Shown piece by piece: positions 16,748 through 26,662 of a stretch of 64,000 nucleotides of DNA; position 1 is the first letter of the stretch, and each line of letters starts with the position of its first letter. A program made the position numbers and the translations under genes. Where the stretch lies: contig JAOXRT010000126.1 of assembly GCA_025800365.1 (NCBI GenBank), positions 19,218 through 83,217 on the forward strand, in the 5' to 3' direction. The notes below the pieces were generated by a model, which was not told where the DNA came from, searched no databases, and worked only from the letters and a program-made list of their open reading frames with translations. The DNA comes from Cellvibrionaceae bacterium (lineage in GTDB: Bacteria > Pseudomonadota > Gammaproteobacteria > Pseudomonadales > Cellvibrionaceae).

Positions 16748-18286
16748 ATGATAAAAAGACGACAGTTTCTGCAGCTTGGAAGTATTGGAATCGCCAGCGT
16801 ACCGGCCAGCGCCAGCATTAGCGCTCTATCACAGCGCCCAGAAATACAAACCGGCATTAGCAGTGGTGATGTTAGTCAGAATGGTGCCGTTATATGGGGG
16901 CGCACCGAAAAGCCATCATTAATGTGGGTTGAGCTTAGCAAAGATCCGAATTTCAAACAGAGCCTACGATTCGCCGGCACCGCCGCCTTAAAGGAAACTG
17001 ACTTTAACGCCAAAACCTACCTTCGGGGCTTAAGCCCAGCACAGCAATATTTTTATCGCGTGCAATTCGAAAGCCTAGACAAACCTGGCCTATTTGGTGA
17101 TATACAACAAGGGCAATTTAAAACAGCACATAAAAATACCGGCCGTATTCGCTTTTGTTGGTCAGGAGATACAGCAGGGCAAGGTTACGGAATTGATAGT
17201 AGTCGAGGCGGCATGCACAGCTATGCTGAAATGTTAAAACGCGAGCCCGACTTTTTAGTGCATTGTGGTGACTTAATATATGCCGACGGCCCCATCCCCA
17301 GCGAGATAAGTTTAAAGGATGGCAGCATCTGGAAGAATGTAGAAACCCAAGGTAAAAGCAAAGTTGCCGAAACTACCCAAGAGTTTCGGGAAAACTATTA
17401 CTACAACTTTCTTGACCCGAAATTCCGCCAGTTTCACCAGCAAGTGGCTAGCTACCAACAGTGGGATGACCATGAAGTTGTTAACAACTGGTACCCCGGC
17501 GAACAACTACTCGATGATAAGCGTTACACCGTAAAAAGCGCCTCACTACTGGCCGAACGCGCACGTCATGCATTATTAGAATGTAACCCCATCAGCCTAA
17601 ACTCCAAAGATCCAAGACAAATTTATCGCAAGGTCAGCCATGGCCCCATGTTAGACATCTTCTTCTTGGATATGCGCAGTTATCGCGGCCCCAATAGCTT
17701 AAACCGACAAGAGAAAGCCTCGGCAGAAACCGCCTTCTTAGGGGAAGAGCAGCTACAGTGGCTAGAGCAATCGCTGGCTGATTCGAAAGCCAGCTGGAAA
17801 ATTATTGCTAGCGATATGCCACTTGGACTGAGAGTTACAGAATGGCAAAGTGAAGTGGCCGAGAATGCGGCCAATGGCGATGGCCCAGCGCTAGGGCGCG
17901 AATTGGAGATTGCGCACTTGCTGGAGTTTATTGCCAAGCAAGATATTCATAATGTGCACTTTATTACCGCCGATGTGCATTATTGTGCCTCCCACTATTA
18001 CAACCCCAACAAAGCGCAGTTCAAAAACTTTAAACCCTTCTGGGAATTTGTCAGCGGCCCCCTGCATGCGGGTAGCTTTGGCCCCGGCGAGCTGGATAAC
18101 ACCTTCGGCCCGGAATTGATATTTAAAGGCATACCCGACAATATGCCGCCCAATTCGCCACCGTCAGACAACTACCAGTTCTTTGGTGAGATTGAGATTG
18201 ATGGCTTTGAGAATACCATGACGGTGAAGCACTTTAACCGCCTTGGCAAAGAGCTTTGGCGTAAGACTTTAAAATCTGAAGCATAA
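16748..18286 (+). CDS. PhoD-like alkaline phosphatase/phosphodiesterase, Tat-exported
   Basis: This is a secreted phosphatase of 512 residues. The N-terminus is a twin-arginine signal (KRRQFLQLGSIG). An N-terminal PhoD beta domain follows (residues about 30-120), with SGDVSQNGAVIWGRTE. The metallophosphatase domain shows WSGDTAG, HCGDLIYADGP, WDDHEVVNNW, FFLDMRSYRG and FITADVHYC, which carry the expected Asp/His/Asn metal ligands (iron and calcium in characterised PhoD). It releases phosphate from phosphodiesters or monoesters in the periplasm. A Pho box is not convincing. It is followed 144 bases later by the propeller/amidohydrolase gene. Confidence 0.88.
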   Translation: MIKRRQFLQLGSIGIASVPASASISALSQRPEIQTGISSGDVSQNGAVIWGRTEKPSLMWVELSKDPNFKQSLRFAGTAALKETDFNAKTYLRGLSPAQQYFYRVQFESLDKPGLFGDIQQGQFKTAHKNTGRIRFCWSGDTAGQGYGIDSSRGGMHSYAEMLKREPDFLVHCGDLIYADGPIPSEISLKDGSIWKNVETQGKSKVAETTQEFRENYYYNFLDPKFRQFHQQVASYQQWDDHEVVNNWYPGEQLLDDKRYTVKSASLLAERARHALLECNPISLNSKDPRQIYRKVSHGPMLDIFFLDMRSYRGPNSLNRQEKASAETAFLGEEQLQWLEQSLADSKASWKIIASDMPLGLRVTEWQSEVAENAANGDGPALGRELEIAHLLEFIAKQDIHNVHFITADVHYCASHYYNPNKAQFKNFKPFWEFVSGPLHAGSFGPGELDNTFGPELIFKGIPDNMPPNSPPSDNYQFFGEIEIDGFENTMTVKHFNRLGKELWRKTLKSEA

Positions 18287-18430
18287 AGTTCGGCAAAAAC
18301 ACCTCAAACAGAATATTCACCCAGCCAAACCTAAGCCCATAGCAGCAACTACGGCTTCGGTAAGCGGCTGGACGCCACATTATCCCTGCCGCCATAATAA
18401 GCCCGACTTTCTAACAGCAATAAGAAGACT

Positions 18431-21400
18431 ATGATGAAACTCCGCTTATTGGCTGCCAGCATTAGCGCAGCCCTGATGTGCAGCAGCTTAACCCTACCCC
18501 TGGCCCACGCGGCCGACAAAGCCAAAGAAGACGAGACAGCCAAATGGGACGTTAACGCCCCTCAAGGTGAGTTTATCGATGCCAATATCGACGTGCGCGA
18601 AGGCACCTGGATGAACATCGATGTCAGCCCCGATGGCAAAACCATAGCCTTCGACTTGCTGGGTGATATCTATACCTTGCCAATTGGCGGTGGCGAAGCA
18701 ACCCCACTAATGACCGACATCGCTTGGCAGATGCAGCCAAAATTCAGCCCAGATGGTAAACACATTGCCTTTACCTCCGACCAAGGCGGTGGCGATAATA
18801 TCTGGATAATGAACAGCGATGGCAGCGGGCAAACAGCCGTTACCGATGAAACCTTCCGCCTGCTAAATAGCCCAGCATGGAGCCCAGATGGCGACTATCT
18901 AGTGGCTCGTAAGCACTTTACAGGTACGCGCTCATTGGGCGCCGGCGAAGTCTGGATGTATCACAAAGCTGGTGGCAAAGGCTTAATGCTTACCAAGCGC
19001 CCAAATCAGCAAAAAGATTTAGGCGAGCCTGCCTTTTCACCAGATGGCCGCTACGTTTATTTTTCACAAGACGCCACCCCTGGAAAAACCTTCCACTACA
19101 GCAAAGATTCTGAAAAAGGCATTTATAAAATAAAGCGCTATGATCGAGAAACCGGCGAGATCAAGGTAATTCTATCTGGCCGTGGCGGCGCTATTCGTCC
19201 AACACCTTCTAGAGATGGTAGATATCTTGCTTATATTGCTCGCGAAGATTTCCAGACCACTTTGTTTTTACTGGATTTAAAAACCGGTGAGAAGCGTAAG
19301 CTTTATGACAAGCTTGAGCGCGATATGCAAGAGACCTGGGCCATTCACGGTGTATACCCAAGCATGGCTTGGACTCCGGACAATAAAAACCTTGTGTTTT
19401 GGGCCAAGGGTAAATTGCATAAACTCAACATCGACAGCCTAAAAGCTGAGAATATTCCATTCCATGTTAAGGCCACTAAAAAGCTGCAAACCACTGTGCG
19501 CTTTGATCAGGACATTGATCAAGACAACTTCGACGTGAATATGCTGCGCAATGTGCAGATTTCACCGAATGGTAAGCAGGTTATTTTTGAAGCCTTAGGT
19601 CATATATACAGCCGCAACTTACCCAATGGCAAACCAAGCCGTTTGACCAAGCAAAGCGATCACTTTGAACTGCAGCCGAGCTTTTCTCGCGATGGCAAGA
19701 AGATTGTATTCAGCACTTGGGACGACCAGGAGCAAGGCAGCATTCGAGTAATGTCGGCGCGTGGCGGCAAGGCTAAAGTTATTAGCAGCGAGCCTGGCAA
19801 GTATGTCGAGGCGGCCTTCTCACCTGATGGTAAACATATTGTCTACCGCAAGGCCAAAGGTGGATATATCACTGACCCTAAATGGGGCCTAAACCCTGGT
19901 ATTTATCGCGTAAGCAGCAAAGGCGGCAAAGCAGAATTAATTACTGAAAAAGGCGTGTTACCTCAGTACGGTTCAGCTAATGATCGCATTTATGTCATGC
20001 GCCACGGCGAGAAGCCATCCCTCGTTCGCGTAAATATCAAAGACAAAAAAGAGCAATCTTTATACGAAGGTAAATACGCTACCGAATTTAAAGTCTCACC
20101 TGATGGTAAGTATTTAGCATTCGCTGAGCGCTTTAAAGTCTTTGTAACGCCATTTGTAGAAAGTGGCCACTTAATTACCATTGGCCCGAAAGCGAAAAAT
20201 CTTCCAGTGAGGAAGCTTTCCGTGCGAGCCGGTGAAAACATCAGCTGGAACGCCAAAAGCAATGAGCTGTATTGGAGCCTTGGTGCTGACCTTTACCAAG
20301 CTGAGTTACAAGGCTTGTTTGATGTAGGCTCCTCCGACGCCAAAAACAAAGAGGCCTTAAACAAGGAACCTGTTGTTACCGCCATTGGCTTTAATCAAAA
20401 GGTCGATGTTCCTAGCGGCAGCATTGCCTTTGTTGGCGGCCAAGTACTGACTATGGAAGATGGCGATAAAGTTATCGACAATGGTGTAGTACTGGTTGAT
20501 GGCAATCACATTGTTGCGGTTGGCAAAGCCGGTGAAGTGGAAATCCCAAAAGGCGCGAAGACCATCGATATTTCTGGCAAAACCATTATGCCAGGTTTAA
20601 TTGATGCACACGCTCACGGCCCGCAAGGCAGCAATGAAATCATTCCCCAGCAAAACTGGAAGAACTACGCCGGCCTAGCACTGGGTGTAACCACAGTTCA
20701 CGACCCATCGAATGACACCACCGAGTTTTTCAGCGCTAGCGAATTGCAAAAAGCTGGTAAGATTGTAGGCCCGCGCCTCTATTCTACAGGTACTATTTTG
20801 TACGGTGCCTCTGGCCCGGGTTATACCTCCCATGTGGACAGTTTGGATGATGCTAAATTTCACCTATTGCGCTTAAAGAAAGCGGGCGCCTTCTCGGTGA
20901 AGAGCTATAACCAACCGCGTCGTAACCAACGCCAGCAAGTTATCCAAGCGGCGCGCGAGTTGGAAATGATGGTGGTGCCCGAAGGTGGTTCTTTGCTGCA
21001 ACATAACCTAAGCATGGTAGCCGATGGCCACACAACCTTAGAGCACTCCATTCCAACAGAAAAAGTTTATGACGATATTAAACAGTTCTGGACTGCTGGC
21101 GAGATGGCTTACACGCCGACCTTGGTGGTTGCTTACGGTGGCATTTGGGGCGAGAACTATTGGTACGATAAAACCGAAGTTTGGAAACACCCACGCCTAA
21201 GCAAATATGTACCGGCCGATGTTTTAGCCAAGCGCGCCATGCGCCGCCCTACTGCTCCGCATCATCACTACAACCATATTAGTGTTGCCAAAACCGCTAA
21301 GGAGCTAAGCGATATTGGTATTCTTACTAATATCGGCGCTCACGGTCAGCGCGAAGGTTTGGCTGCTCACTGGGAGCTGTGGATGTATGCCCAAGGCGGC

Positions 21401-21655
21401 ATGGAGCCCATGCAAGCCTTACGCACCGCGACCACCAACCCAGCTAAGTCTCTGGGCCTAGACAAGCACATTGGCTCCATTAAGAAAGGCAAGCTAGCTG
21501 ATTTGATTGTGATTGATGGCAATCCATTGGAAGACATTCGCCAAACGGATCGTGTTGATTTGGTGATGGTTAATGGTCGCTTGTTCAATGCAGAGACTAT
21601 GGATGAAGTCGGTAATCGCGACAATAAGCGTGAAGCTTTTTACTTTGAGAAGTAA
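18431..21655 (+). CDS. TolB-type beta-propeller fused to amidohydrolase, secreted
   Basis: A periplasmic protein of 1074 residues. After a signal peptide (cleavage near AHAAD) come repeated PD40/TolB blades, for example VSPDGKTIAFDLLGDIY, FSPDGKHIAFTSD and FSPDGRYVYFSQD, up to about residue 640. The C-terminal third is an amidohydrolase with metal-binding GLIDAHAHGPQG, EHSIPTEKVY, NIGAHGQREG and the closing KKGKLADLIVIDGNPL. Related enzymes include peptide and lactone hydrolases; the substrate is unknown. There are two adjacent ATG codons at the start (18431, 18434). A GC-rich hairpin follows the gene. Confidence 0.88.
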   Translation: MMKLRLLAASISAALMCSSLTLPLAHAADKAKEDETAKWDVNAPQGEFIDANIDVREGTWMNIDVSPDGKTIAFDLLGDIYTLPIGGGEATPLMTDIAWQMQPKFSPDGKHIAFTSDQGGGDNIWIMNSDGSGQTAVTDETFRLLNSPAWSPDGDYLVARKHFTGTRSLGAGEVWMYHKAGGKGLMLTKRPNQQKDLGEPAFSPDGRYVYFSQDATPGKTFHYSKDSEKGIYKIKRYDRETGEIKVILSGRGGAIRPTPSRDGRYLAYIAREDFQTTLFLLDLKTGEKRKLYDKLERDMQETWAIHGVYPSMAWTPDNKNLVFWAKGKLHKLNIDSLKAENIPFHVKATKKLQTTVRFDQDIDQDNFDVNMLRNVQISPNGKQVIFEALGHIYSRNLPNGKPSRLTKQSDHFELQPSFSRDGKKIVFSTWDDQEQGSIRVMSARGGKAKVISSEPGKYVEAAFSPDGKHIVYRKAKGGYITDPKWGLNPGIYRVSSKGGKAELITEKGVLPQYGSANDRIYVMRHGEKPSLVRVNIKDKKEQSLYEGKYATEFKVSPDGKYLAFAERFKVFVTPFVESGHLITIGPKAKNLPVRKLSVRAGENISWNAKSNELYWSLGADLYQAELQGLFDVGSSDAKNKEALNKEPVVTAIGFNQKVDVPSGSIAFVGGQVLTMEDGDKVIDNGVVLVDGNHIVAVGKAGEVEIPKGAKTIDISGKTIMPGLIDAHAHGPQGSNEIIPQQNWKNYAGLALGVTTVHDPSNDTTEFFSASELQKAGKIVGPRLYSTGTILYGASGPGYTSHVDSLDDAKFHLLRLKKAGAFSVKSYNQPRRNQRQQVIQAARELEMMVVPEGGSLLQHNLSMVADGHTTLEHSIPTEKVYDDIKQFWTAGEMAYTPTLVVAYGGIWGENYWYDKTEVWKHPRLSKYVPADVLAKRAMRRPTAPHHHYNHISVAKTAKELSDIGILTNIGAHGQREGLAAHWELWMYAQGGMEPMQALRTATTNPAKSLGLDKHIGSIKKGKLADLIVIDGNPLEDIRQTDRVDLVMVNGRLFNAETMDEVGNRDNKREAFYFEK

Positions 21656-21677
21656 GTAATTCGATAAACGTAATCAA

Positions 21678-21715
21678 CCGCCGCGACTCTCTTAGCTGTC
21701 GCGGCGGATTATTTC
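21678..21715 (+). terminator. Terminator after propeller/amidohydrolase gene
   Basis: CCGCCGCGAC (21678-21687) pairs perfectly with GTCGCGGCGG (21698-21707) around a ten-base loop. ATTATTT follows. Confidence 0.65.
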
Positions 21716-21750
21716 AGAGATATCATCAGCTTTAGCGGCAAGCTAAAACA

Positions 21751-22827
21751 TTAACCCAAACTTACCCCACCAAGCCCACGTACGGCTCTTTTACAATGCT
21801 TGAGCGCCAGCTGCCAAACCTCCGCCTCCCAAGCAGGGTGATCAATTGCAAATGCTGCTCTTAATCGTTTACTAATTTCCTGTCTTAATTCCGCATCACA
21901 ATGAGGATTAAAACCGAGCCAGTTATCATCAATCAGCGCACGGGCGACTTTTTCGAATGGCTGGGTACCAAACTCTAAAGCTACTGATACATTGGATATA
22001 CCCTGCTCATCAAGGTATTGTCCCAAGTTACCCTGAATTGCTTCTGCATTACTCTGCGCCGAGCCCGGCACAAAGACATCACCAAACCAGGCTTGCGCCA
22101 GTGCCACCACAGCTTCATCTGGGCGGCCGGCGTAAATGACTTCGCACTCCCCTGCTTCACCTAGACCGGTATGTATATCGAGATGAACCACAAACTTGTA
22201 GCGGGCCGAAAGTGATTTAACTATATGGTGCCAGTTTTCACGGGACCAACTTTCAGCTGCGCCACCGTAGAAGGTACAGTCATCTCGATCGTACTGTCCT
22301 CCCATCATCGCTGCCTGAAAGTTTGTCTTGCCATGCTCTGCCATATAGCGTTCAACATTTTGGTGGATAGCTTCGAGGTCACTACCTTGCCAGCTCTCTG
22401 GAAAGACTTCCCCGGCCATATTGAGAAAAGCTTCGTTAACAGCAGGGGTTACTGAGAAATCCGCAAAGTTTCGATTTAAGTCGATATTGTCTTCATTCAC
22501 TCGACGGCCGTATGAAAAACCATAAGGGTTTAGGCCATGCACAAATACAACAGCAGTATTTTCCGGGCAGCTGTCGAGAAAGTCTGAACGTAAAAGCGCA
22601 CACTGAACAGCAGAACCACAATAGCCTTCGATACCATGTACTGCGGAAGAAACCAATAAACAACGATTCGCACTAAAGCGTCCATAAAAAGCGACATCAA
22701 TGGCAAGCTCTTCACCATTAATACCCAAACTATCGGGCATCACATAGCTTTCTACATACAGTTCTTTTTCTTGGCAAAGCGATAGAAATTCTTCGCGAGC
22801 AGCCTGGTAACTCTGGGCTAGTTTCAT
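21751..22827 (-). CDS. DUF2817 family M14-like zinc carboxypeptidase
   Basis: This is a zinc peptidase-like protein of 358 residues. The metal-binding pair lies in SAVHGIEGYCGS (HxxE). Then come the substrate-carboxylate segment VNEDNIDLNRNF, the later zinc histidine in HLDIHTGLG, and the probable catalytic glutamate in ALEFGT. There is no signal peptide, so it should act in the cytoplasm. ATG at 22827 follows AAAGG; the upstream in-frame extension overlaps the MarR gene. It lies 17 bases after marR on the same strand and is probably cotranscribed with it. Confidence 0.85.
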   Translation of the reverse strand: MKLAQSYQAAREEFLSLCQEKELYVESYVMPDSLGINGEELAIDVAFYGRFSANRCLLVSSAVHGIEGYCGSAVQCALLRSDFLDSCPENTAVVFVHGLNPYGFSYGRRVNEDNIDLNRNFADFSVTPAVNEAFLNMAGEVFPESWQGSDLEAIHQNVERYMAEHGKTNFQAAMMGGQYDRDDCTFYGGAAESWSRENWHHIVKSLSARYKFVVHLDIHTGLGEAGECEVIYAGRPDEAVVALAQAWFGDVFVPGSAQSNAEAIQGNLGQYLDEQGISNVSVALEFGTQPFEKVARALIDDNWLGFNPHCDAELRQEISKRLRAAFAIDHPAWEAEVWQLALKHCKRAVRGLGGVSLG

Positions 22828-22844
22828 ATCTAAAACCTTTCTAC

Positions 22845-23333
22845 TTAGTCCTTGATTTTGTAGCTGTGGCAAAGATCATTTAATTTCGACAAAGTGCTCA
22901 TCAAGGTTTGTTTTTCCTCTGCACTTATAGCCGTATCCAAATGGCGTTCGAAATCCTGCATTCGGGCGACAAGTGCTAAGGCCGCTTTTTCACCTTTGTC
23001 GGTAATCGCCAGATTTTTTCGGCGGCGATCTTGGCTGTCTTGCTCTACGGCTAATAAGCCTTTCTTAACCAGTGAATTCACATTGCGAGTCACCAAGGCC
23101 TTATCGATATACAAGTGCTCGATAAGGTCTGATGGAGACGACGCCTTGCCAGAATAGATAAAGGTCAAGATTCGAGACTCGCCTTGAGAAAGCGATTCCA
23201 CGGCGGCCACATCCTTAGCCTGATTGGGCTTGCCCACCCGATACATAAGCATTTCAGTCAGAACAATTTGAAAAGGGATGTACTTGTCGATATCAAAATC
23301 CTGCTGCTGGTCTAGCTGATCTTCTGTTGTCAT
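22845..23333 (-). CDS. MarR-family transcriptional regulator
   Basis: A winged-helix regulator of 162 residues. The recognition region is LIEHLYIDKALVTRNVNSLVKKGLL, and the wing is EQDSQDRRRKNLAITDKG (DRR motif). Flanking helices form the dimer. It lies first in an operon with the DUF2817 peptidase and diverges from a TonB receptor/hydrolase pair. Two tandem palindromes in the shared intergenic region (23477-23513) are the likely operators, so the regulator probably represses both directions until a ligand is present. Confidence 0.88.
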   Translation of the reverse strand: MTTEDQLDQQQDFDIDKYIPFQIVLTEMLMYRVGKPNQAKDVAAVESLSQGESRILTFIYSGKASSPSDLIEHLYIDKALVTRNVNSLVKKGLLAVEQDSQDRRRKNLAITDKGEKAALALVARMQDFERHLDTAISAEEKQTLMSTLSKLNDLCHSYKIKD

Positions 23334-23476
23334 ATTCAGTCGCTCATAACATTTTGTTTTTATATTTTTACCACTTATAGCGTTTAAGCCTCAAAACAAG
23401 CTTTCCATTATAAAGAAGGCTGAAGCTTCGCTATTTAAGTGCTTTTTCTGAAAATCTCTGTTTTCTCAAATTTATT

Positions 23477-23513
23477 GTTTACACAGTAAACTATATTAGT
23501 TTACATTGTAAAG
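23477..23513. promoter_or_regulatory. Paired MarR-type operators
   Basis: The palindrome GTTTAC-ACA-GTAAAC (23477-23491, perfect) and GTTTAC-ATT-GTAAAG (23499-23513, one mismatch) are 22 bases apart centre to centre, about two helical turns. They lie in the divergent region between marR and a TonB receptor. Confidence 0.7.
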
Positions 23514-23625
23514 CATAATAATTATCCAGGTCGGTATTTATTGCGAAATAGATACCCCAGGACGACTTAGGCGCCAGCCCCAATCAACATGGAATGCTGG
23601 CAAGATAATATCGGAGGATATTCCT

Positions 23626-25803
23626 GTGAGAACGATAAGTACCATAATCAATAGCCGCCCTTTAAGCTTTAAGCTCAGCGCATTGGCTTTGGCCACAGCG
23701 ATTAGCAGCCAAGCTTCAGCCGCCAACCTCATTGAAGAGGTGGTGGTTACCGCGCAGAAACGCGCTGAAAACGTACAGGATATCCCCATCGCCATCAGCG
23801 CCTACTCGGGTAATAAGCTTGAGCAAGCTGGTGTGGAGAACACCTTGGATCTGCAGGTGATCGATCCAAGCTTGGTATTCACTACTAACTCAGTAGTTGG
23901 CCAGCCGTATCTGCGCGGTGTGGGCACCGATATTTTCTCTCCTGGTGCTGAATCCAGTATTGCGACCTTTATCGACGATGTTTATCAATCGCGTTCTTAT
24001 TCTTCGCTGCAGGATTTCTTTGATGTTCAACGGGTAGACGTGGTTAAAGGCCCACAAGGCGTGCTGTTTGGTCGTAACGCTGCTGGCGGAGCCATTAGCT
24101 TCTACTCCAACAAACCAAGTGATGAGCTCGAAGGTAAGCTTTCGGTGGGCCTTGGTAACTACAGCAAGCAACGCATCGAGGGCATGCTTAATGTGCCTTT
24201 AATCGAAGATAAACTGAACTGGCGTATTTCCGGTATGACCAGCCGTCGTGATGGCTATGTGGAAAACCTACACAGCGGCACAACTCTGGACGATGAAGAT
24301 TATATTGGCCTTCGCAGTCATCTGCAGTTTTACCCAAGTGATGATTTGAGCCTGCTTCTAAGCGTTAACTACAGCCGTGAAGACAGTACTCGTAATTTGG
24401 GTATCTATGTGGATACCAGCAGTGGCTCAAGCATTGCCGATGGTTTTGGTGCTATTCGTTACGACGATCCTTATAAAGTCGCCATTAACGAAAACAGCAG
24501 AAACTTCTCCGAATCTCTTGGCGTTAATCTAACCGCCGAGTTGCAATTGGATGGCACTATTATTAAGTCGATCACTTCCTATCGCGATGCGGAAGCTGAA
24601 GTGCACCTAGACCTGGATGGTTCTCAACTCGACTACGCTTCAAACTCACCCAACTTTGGCTCTGAAACCATTACTCAAGAAGTTCAGTGGATTTCAGACA
24701 ATGACAGTAACTTAGAATGGGTGACAGGAATATTTCTCCTCAAAGAGCAGGCTGACCAACAGTTAAATGTTGCTCTTACCTTCCCAGTTCCCGGCCTTTC
24801 GGATTTGCTTGATCAGCCAGATGGCAATGTTGTCACTAAGTCATTTGGTTTATTCGGTAATGCCAAGTATACCTTCACAGACGAGTGGGCTTTGAGTGCA
24901 GGCCTTCGTTATAGCAAAGACGAACGGGAACTGGATTTTTTACAAACCATCATGACGGCTAGCACAAGACAAGTTTTAGCGACTAATGAACTAAAACAAG
25001 ATGCCGATTATGAAGCACTAACCCCCCGCATGGTTTTAGAATACACACCTGACGAGGACACCCTTGCCTACGCGTCGATCTCACGCGGCTACAAAGCTGG
25101 CGGATTCAGCACTAACACTTTTCAGTCCAACGCTTTCGATTCTGAATATGTTTGGGCCTATGAGTTAGGTTTAAAGTCAACTCTATGGGAAGGCCGCGCG
25201 CAGTTTAACTCGGCGGTATTTTATTACGATTACGACGACCTACAGCTAAACACCATCCCACCGGGTTCGGCCGTTGGTACCTTCCAGATCGTGATCAATG
25301 CTGCGGCCGCTAAGGTACAAGGCTTTGAATTTAGCTCCACCGTTTTCCCGATTGACGATTTAGAGCTGAACTTTTCGGCGCAAATTCTCGATGCGACTTT
25401 TGAAGATTTCTCGGCGCTTAACCCGAATGAGCTGGATAAGGGTGAAGTAGATCGTTCTGGCGCTCGTATGCCTCGTGCTCCGGAGTTAAGCTTAAGCTTT
25501 AGTGCCGAATATGAATGGCAAGTTGCTGATCGCCCACTTACTGCAAGAGTCGATGTTCGCCATGAGAGCGAGCAGTTTTTGGATCCTTTCCAGGACAATG
25601 CTGTAGAACGTGATCAGAACACTATTATCAATGCTCGTGTAGGCTATGATTTAAGTGATGATATGCGCATCTCATTTTGGGGGCGTAACCTAGCCGATAA
25701 AGAAGTGGTTCAATCTTCTATTCGCGTAGACGGCCTGATCGGTACCGTGCAGTTTTTCGCTCCGCCACGCACTTACGGCCTTACATTTGAAATGAACTTT
25801 TAA
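23626..25803 (+). CDS. TonB-dependent outer-membrane receptor
   Basis: A receptor of 725 residues. The start is GTG with GGAGG eight bases upstream. The signal peptide ends near SQASA, and the TonB box IEEVVVTAQKR follows. The plug contains RVDVVKGPQGVLFGRNAAGGAI; the barrel ends in an aromatic terminus (YGLTFEMNF). The gene is transcribed away from marR and is followed after 11 bases by an alpha/beta hydrolase gene. The arrangement suggests uptake of a small organic molecule that is then hydrolysed in the cell; the substrate is unknown. Confidence 0.9.
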   Translation: MRTISTIINSRPLSFKLSALALATAISSQASAANLIEEVVVTAQKRAENVQDIPIAISAYSGNKLEQAGVENTLDLQVIDPSLVFTTNSVVGQPYLRGVGTDIFSPGAESSIATFIDDVYQSRSYSSLQDFFDVQRVDVVKGPQGVLFGRNAAGGAISFYSNKPSDELEGKLSVGLGNYSKQRIEGMLNVPLIEDKLNWRISGMTSRRDGYVENLHSGTTLDDEDYIGLRSHLQFYPSDDLSLLLSVNYSREDSTRNLGIYVDTSSGSSIADGFGAIRYDDPYKVAINENSRNFSESLGVNLTAELQLDGTIIKSITSYRDAEAEVHLDLDGSQLDYASNSPNFGSETITQEVQWISDNDSNLEWVTGIFLLKEQADQQLNVALTFPVPGLSDLLDQPDGNVVTKSFGLFGNAKYTFTDEWALSAGLRYSKDERELDFLQTIMTASTRQVLATNELKQDADYEALTPRMVLEYTPDEDTLAYASISRGYKAGGFSTNTFQSNAFDSEYVWAYELGLKSTLWEGRAQFNSAVFYYDYDDLQLNTIPPGSAVGTFQIVINAAAAKVQGFEFSSTVFPIDDLELNFSAQILDATFEDFSALNPNELDKGEVDRSGARMPRAPELSLSFSAEYEWQVADRPLTARVDVRHESEQFLDPFQDNAVERDQNTIINARVGYDLSDDMRISFWGRNLADKEVVQSSIRVDGLIGTVQFFAPPRTYGLTFEMNF

Positions 25804-25814
25804 GGTATCTGACT

Positions 25815-26627
25815 ATGTCCAGCAACCGCCCTATAGAAAAGCATATTGCATTACGTGGCAGTAACATCCATTACACCCGTAATGGCCCTGCCAGTGAAAT
25901 CGCCATTTGCTTTCTGCCCGGCTGGGGCGGTTCACGCTGGGTATGGGATTACCATGCCGAGCACTGGGCTCAGAACTTTAGAACCTTAAATATTGATTTC
26001 CCTGGCTTTGGTCACTCTGCATTACCCCTGGGTACACGCACTGTTGATCAGCTTGCTAAAGATCTATGTCTTGTCCTAGATGAGGAAGATATAAAGCAGT
26101 GCATTATCATCGGGCATTCCTATGGTGGCCTATTAGCGCTAGCTATAGGTCAACTTCGTCCACAGCAGGTGCTGGCTGTCATTGGCGCAGATTCATTTAT
26201 CCATATGGACCTGTATCCCCAGCAAGCCCAGGAAACAATCGATGAAATGCTGGCCTATATCCGCCTTGACTATCAAGGTGCGCTGATGGAACTGGGTAGC
26301 AGCTATCTTACAGAAAACTGCCACCCGGCGATTAAATCTTCGGTGTTAAGGGAATTTAGAAGTAGCAAACCAGAAGAAGGCATAAAAATCCTAGCGATGT
26401 TTCTAAGTTACGATATGGGCAAAACCCTAAGCAGCTACCCGGGTCCAGTTGCCGCAATTGTAGATGGGAACAAATACGCCATTGAGAAAGAGCGTTTTAT
26501 TCCAGCTTTTTCAGAGCGCATAGATCTTTGCATTGTAGAAAACAGCAACCACTTCTTGATGCTTGAAGAGCCAGAGAAATTTTCAGAATTACTAACTCCG
26601 CTGATCACAAAGTTCAGTTCGCTTTAG
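25815..26627 (+). CDS. Alpha/beta hydrolase
   Basis: A hydrolase of 270 residues. The oxyanion segment is FLPGWGGSRWVWD, the nucleophile elbow is GHSYGG, and the late histidine is in ENSNHFLMLEEPEKF. No signal peptide is seen. It lies 11 bases after the TonB receptor and its stop codon is within the terminator hairpin, so it is the last gene of the receptor operon. The likely job is hydrolysing an ester or similar bond in the imported substrate. That is inference from position. Confidence 0.88.
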   Translation: MSSNRPIEKHIALRGSNIHYTRNGPASEIAICFLPGWGGSRWVWDYHAEHWAQNFRTLNIDFPGFGHSALPLGTRTVDQLAKDLCLVLDEEDIKQCIIIGHSYGGLLALAIGQLRPQQVLAVIGADSFIHMDLYPQQAQETIDEMLAYIRLDYQGALMELGSSYLTENCHPAIKSSVLREFRSSKPEEGIKILAMFLSYDMGKTLSSYPGPVAAIVDGNKYAIEKERFIPAFSERIDLCIVENSNHFLMLEEPEKFSELLTPLITKFSSL

Positions 26628-26650
26628 CCTTTCTTTGAAAGGCTTTTTTT
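26626..26650 (+). terminator. Strong intrinsic terminator
   Basis: AGCCTTTC (26626-26633) pairs perfectly with GAAAGGCT (26637-26644) around a TTT loop. A run of seven T follows. It overlaps the hydrolase stop codon. Confidence 0.85.
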
Positions 26651-26662
26651 CCAGACAAGATC

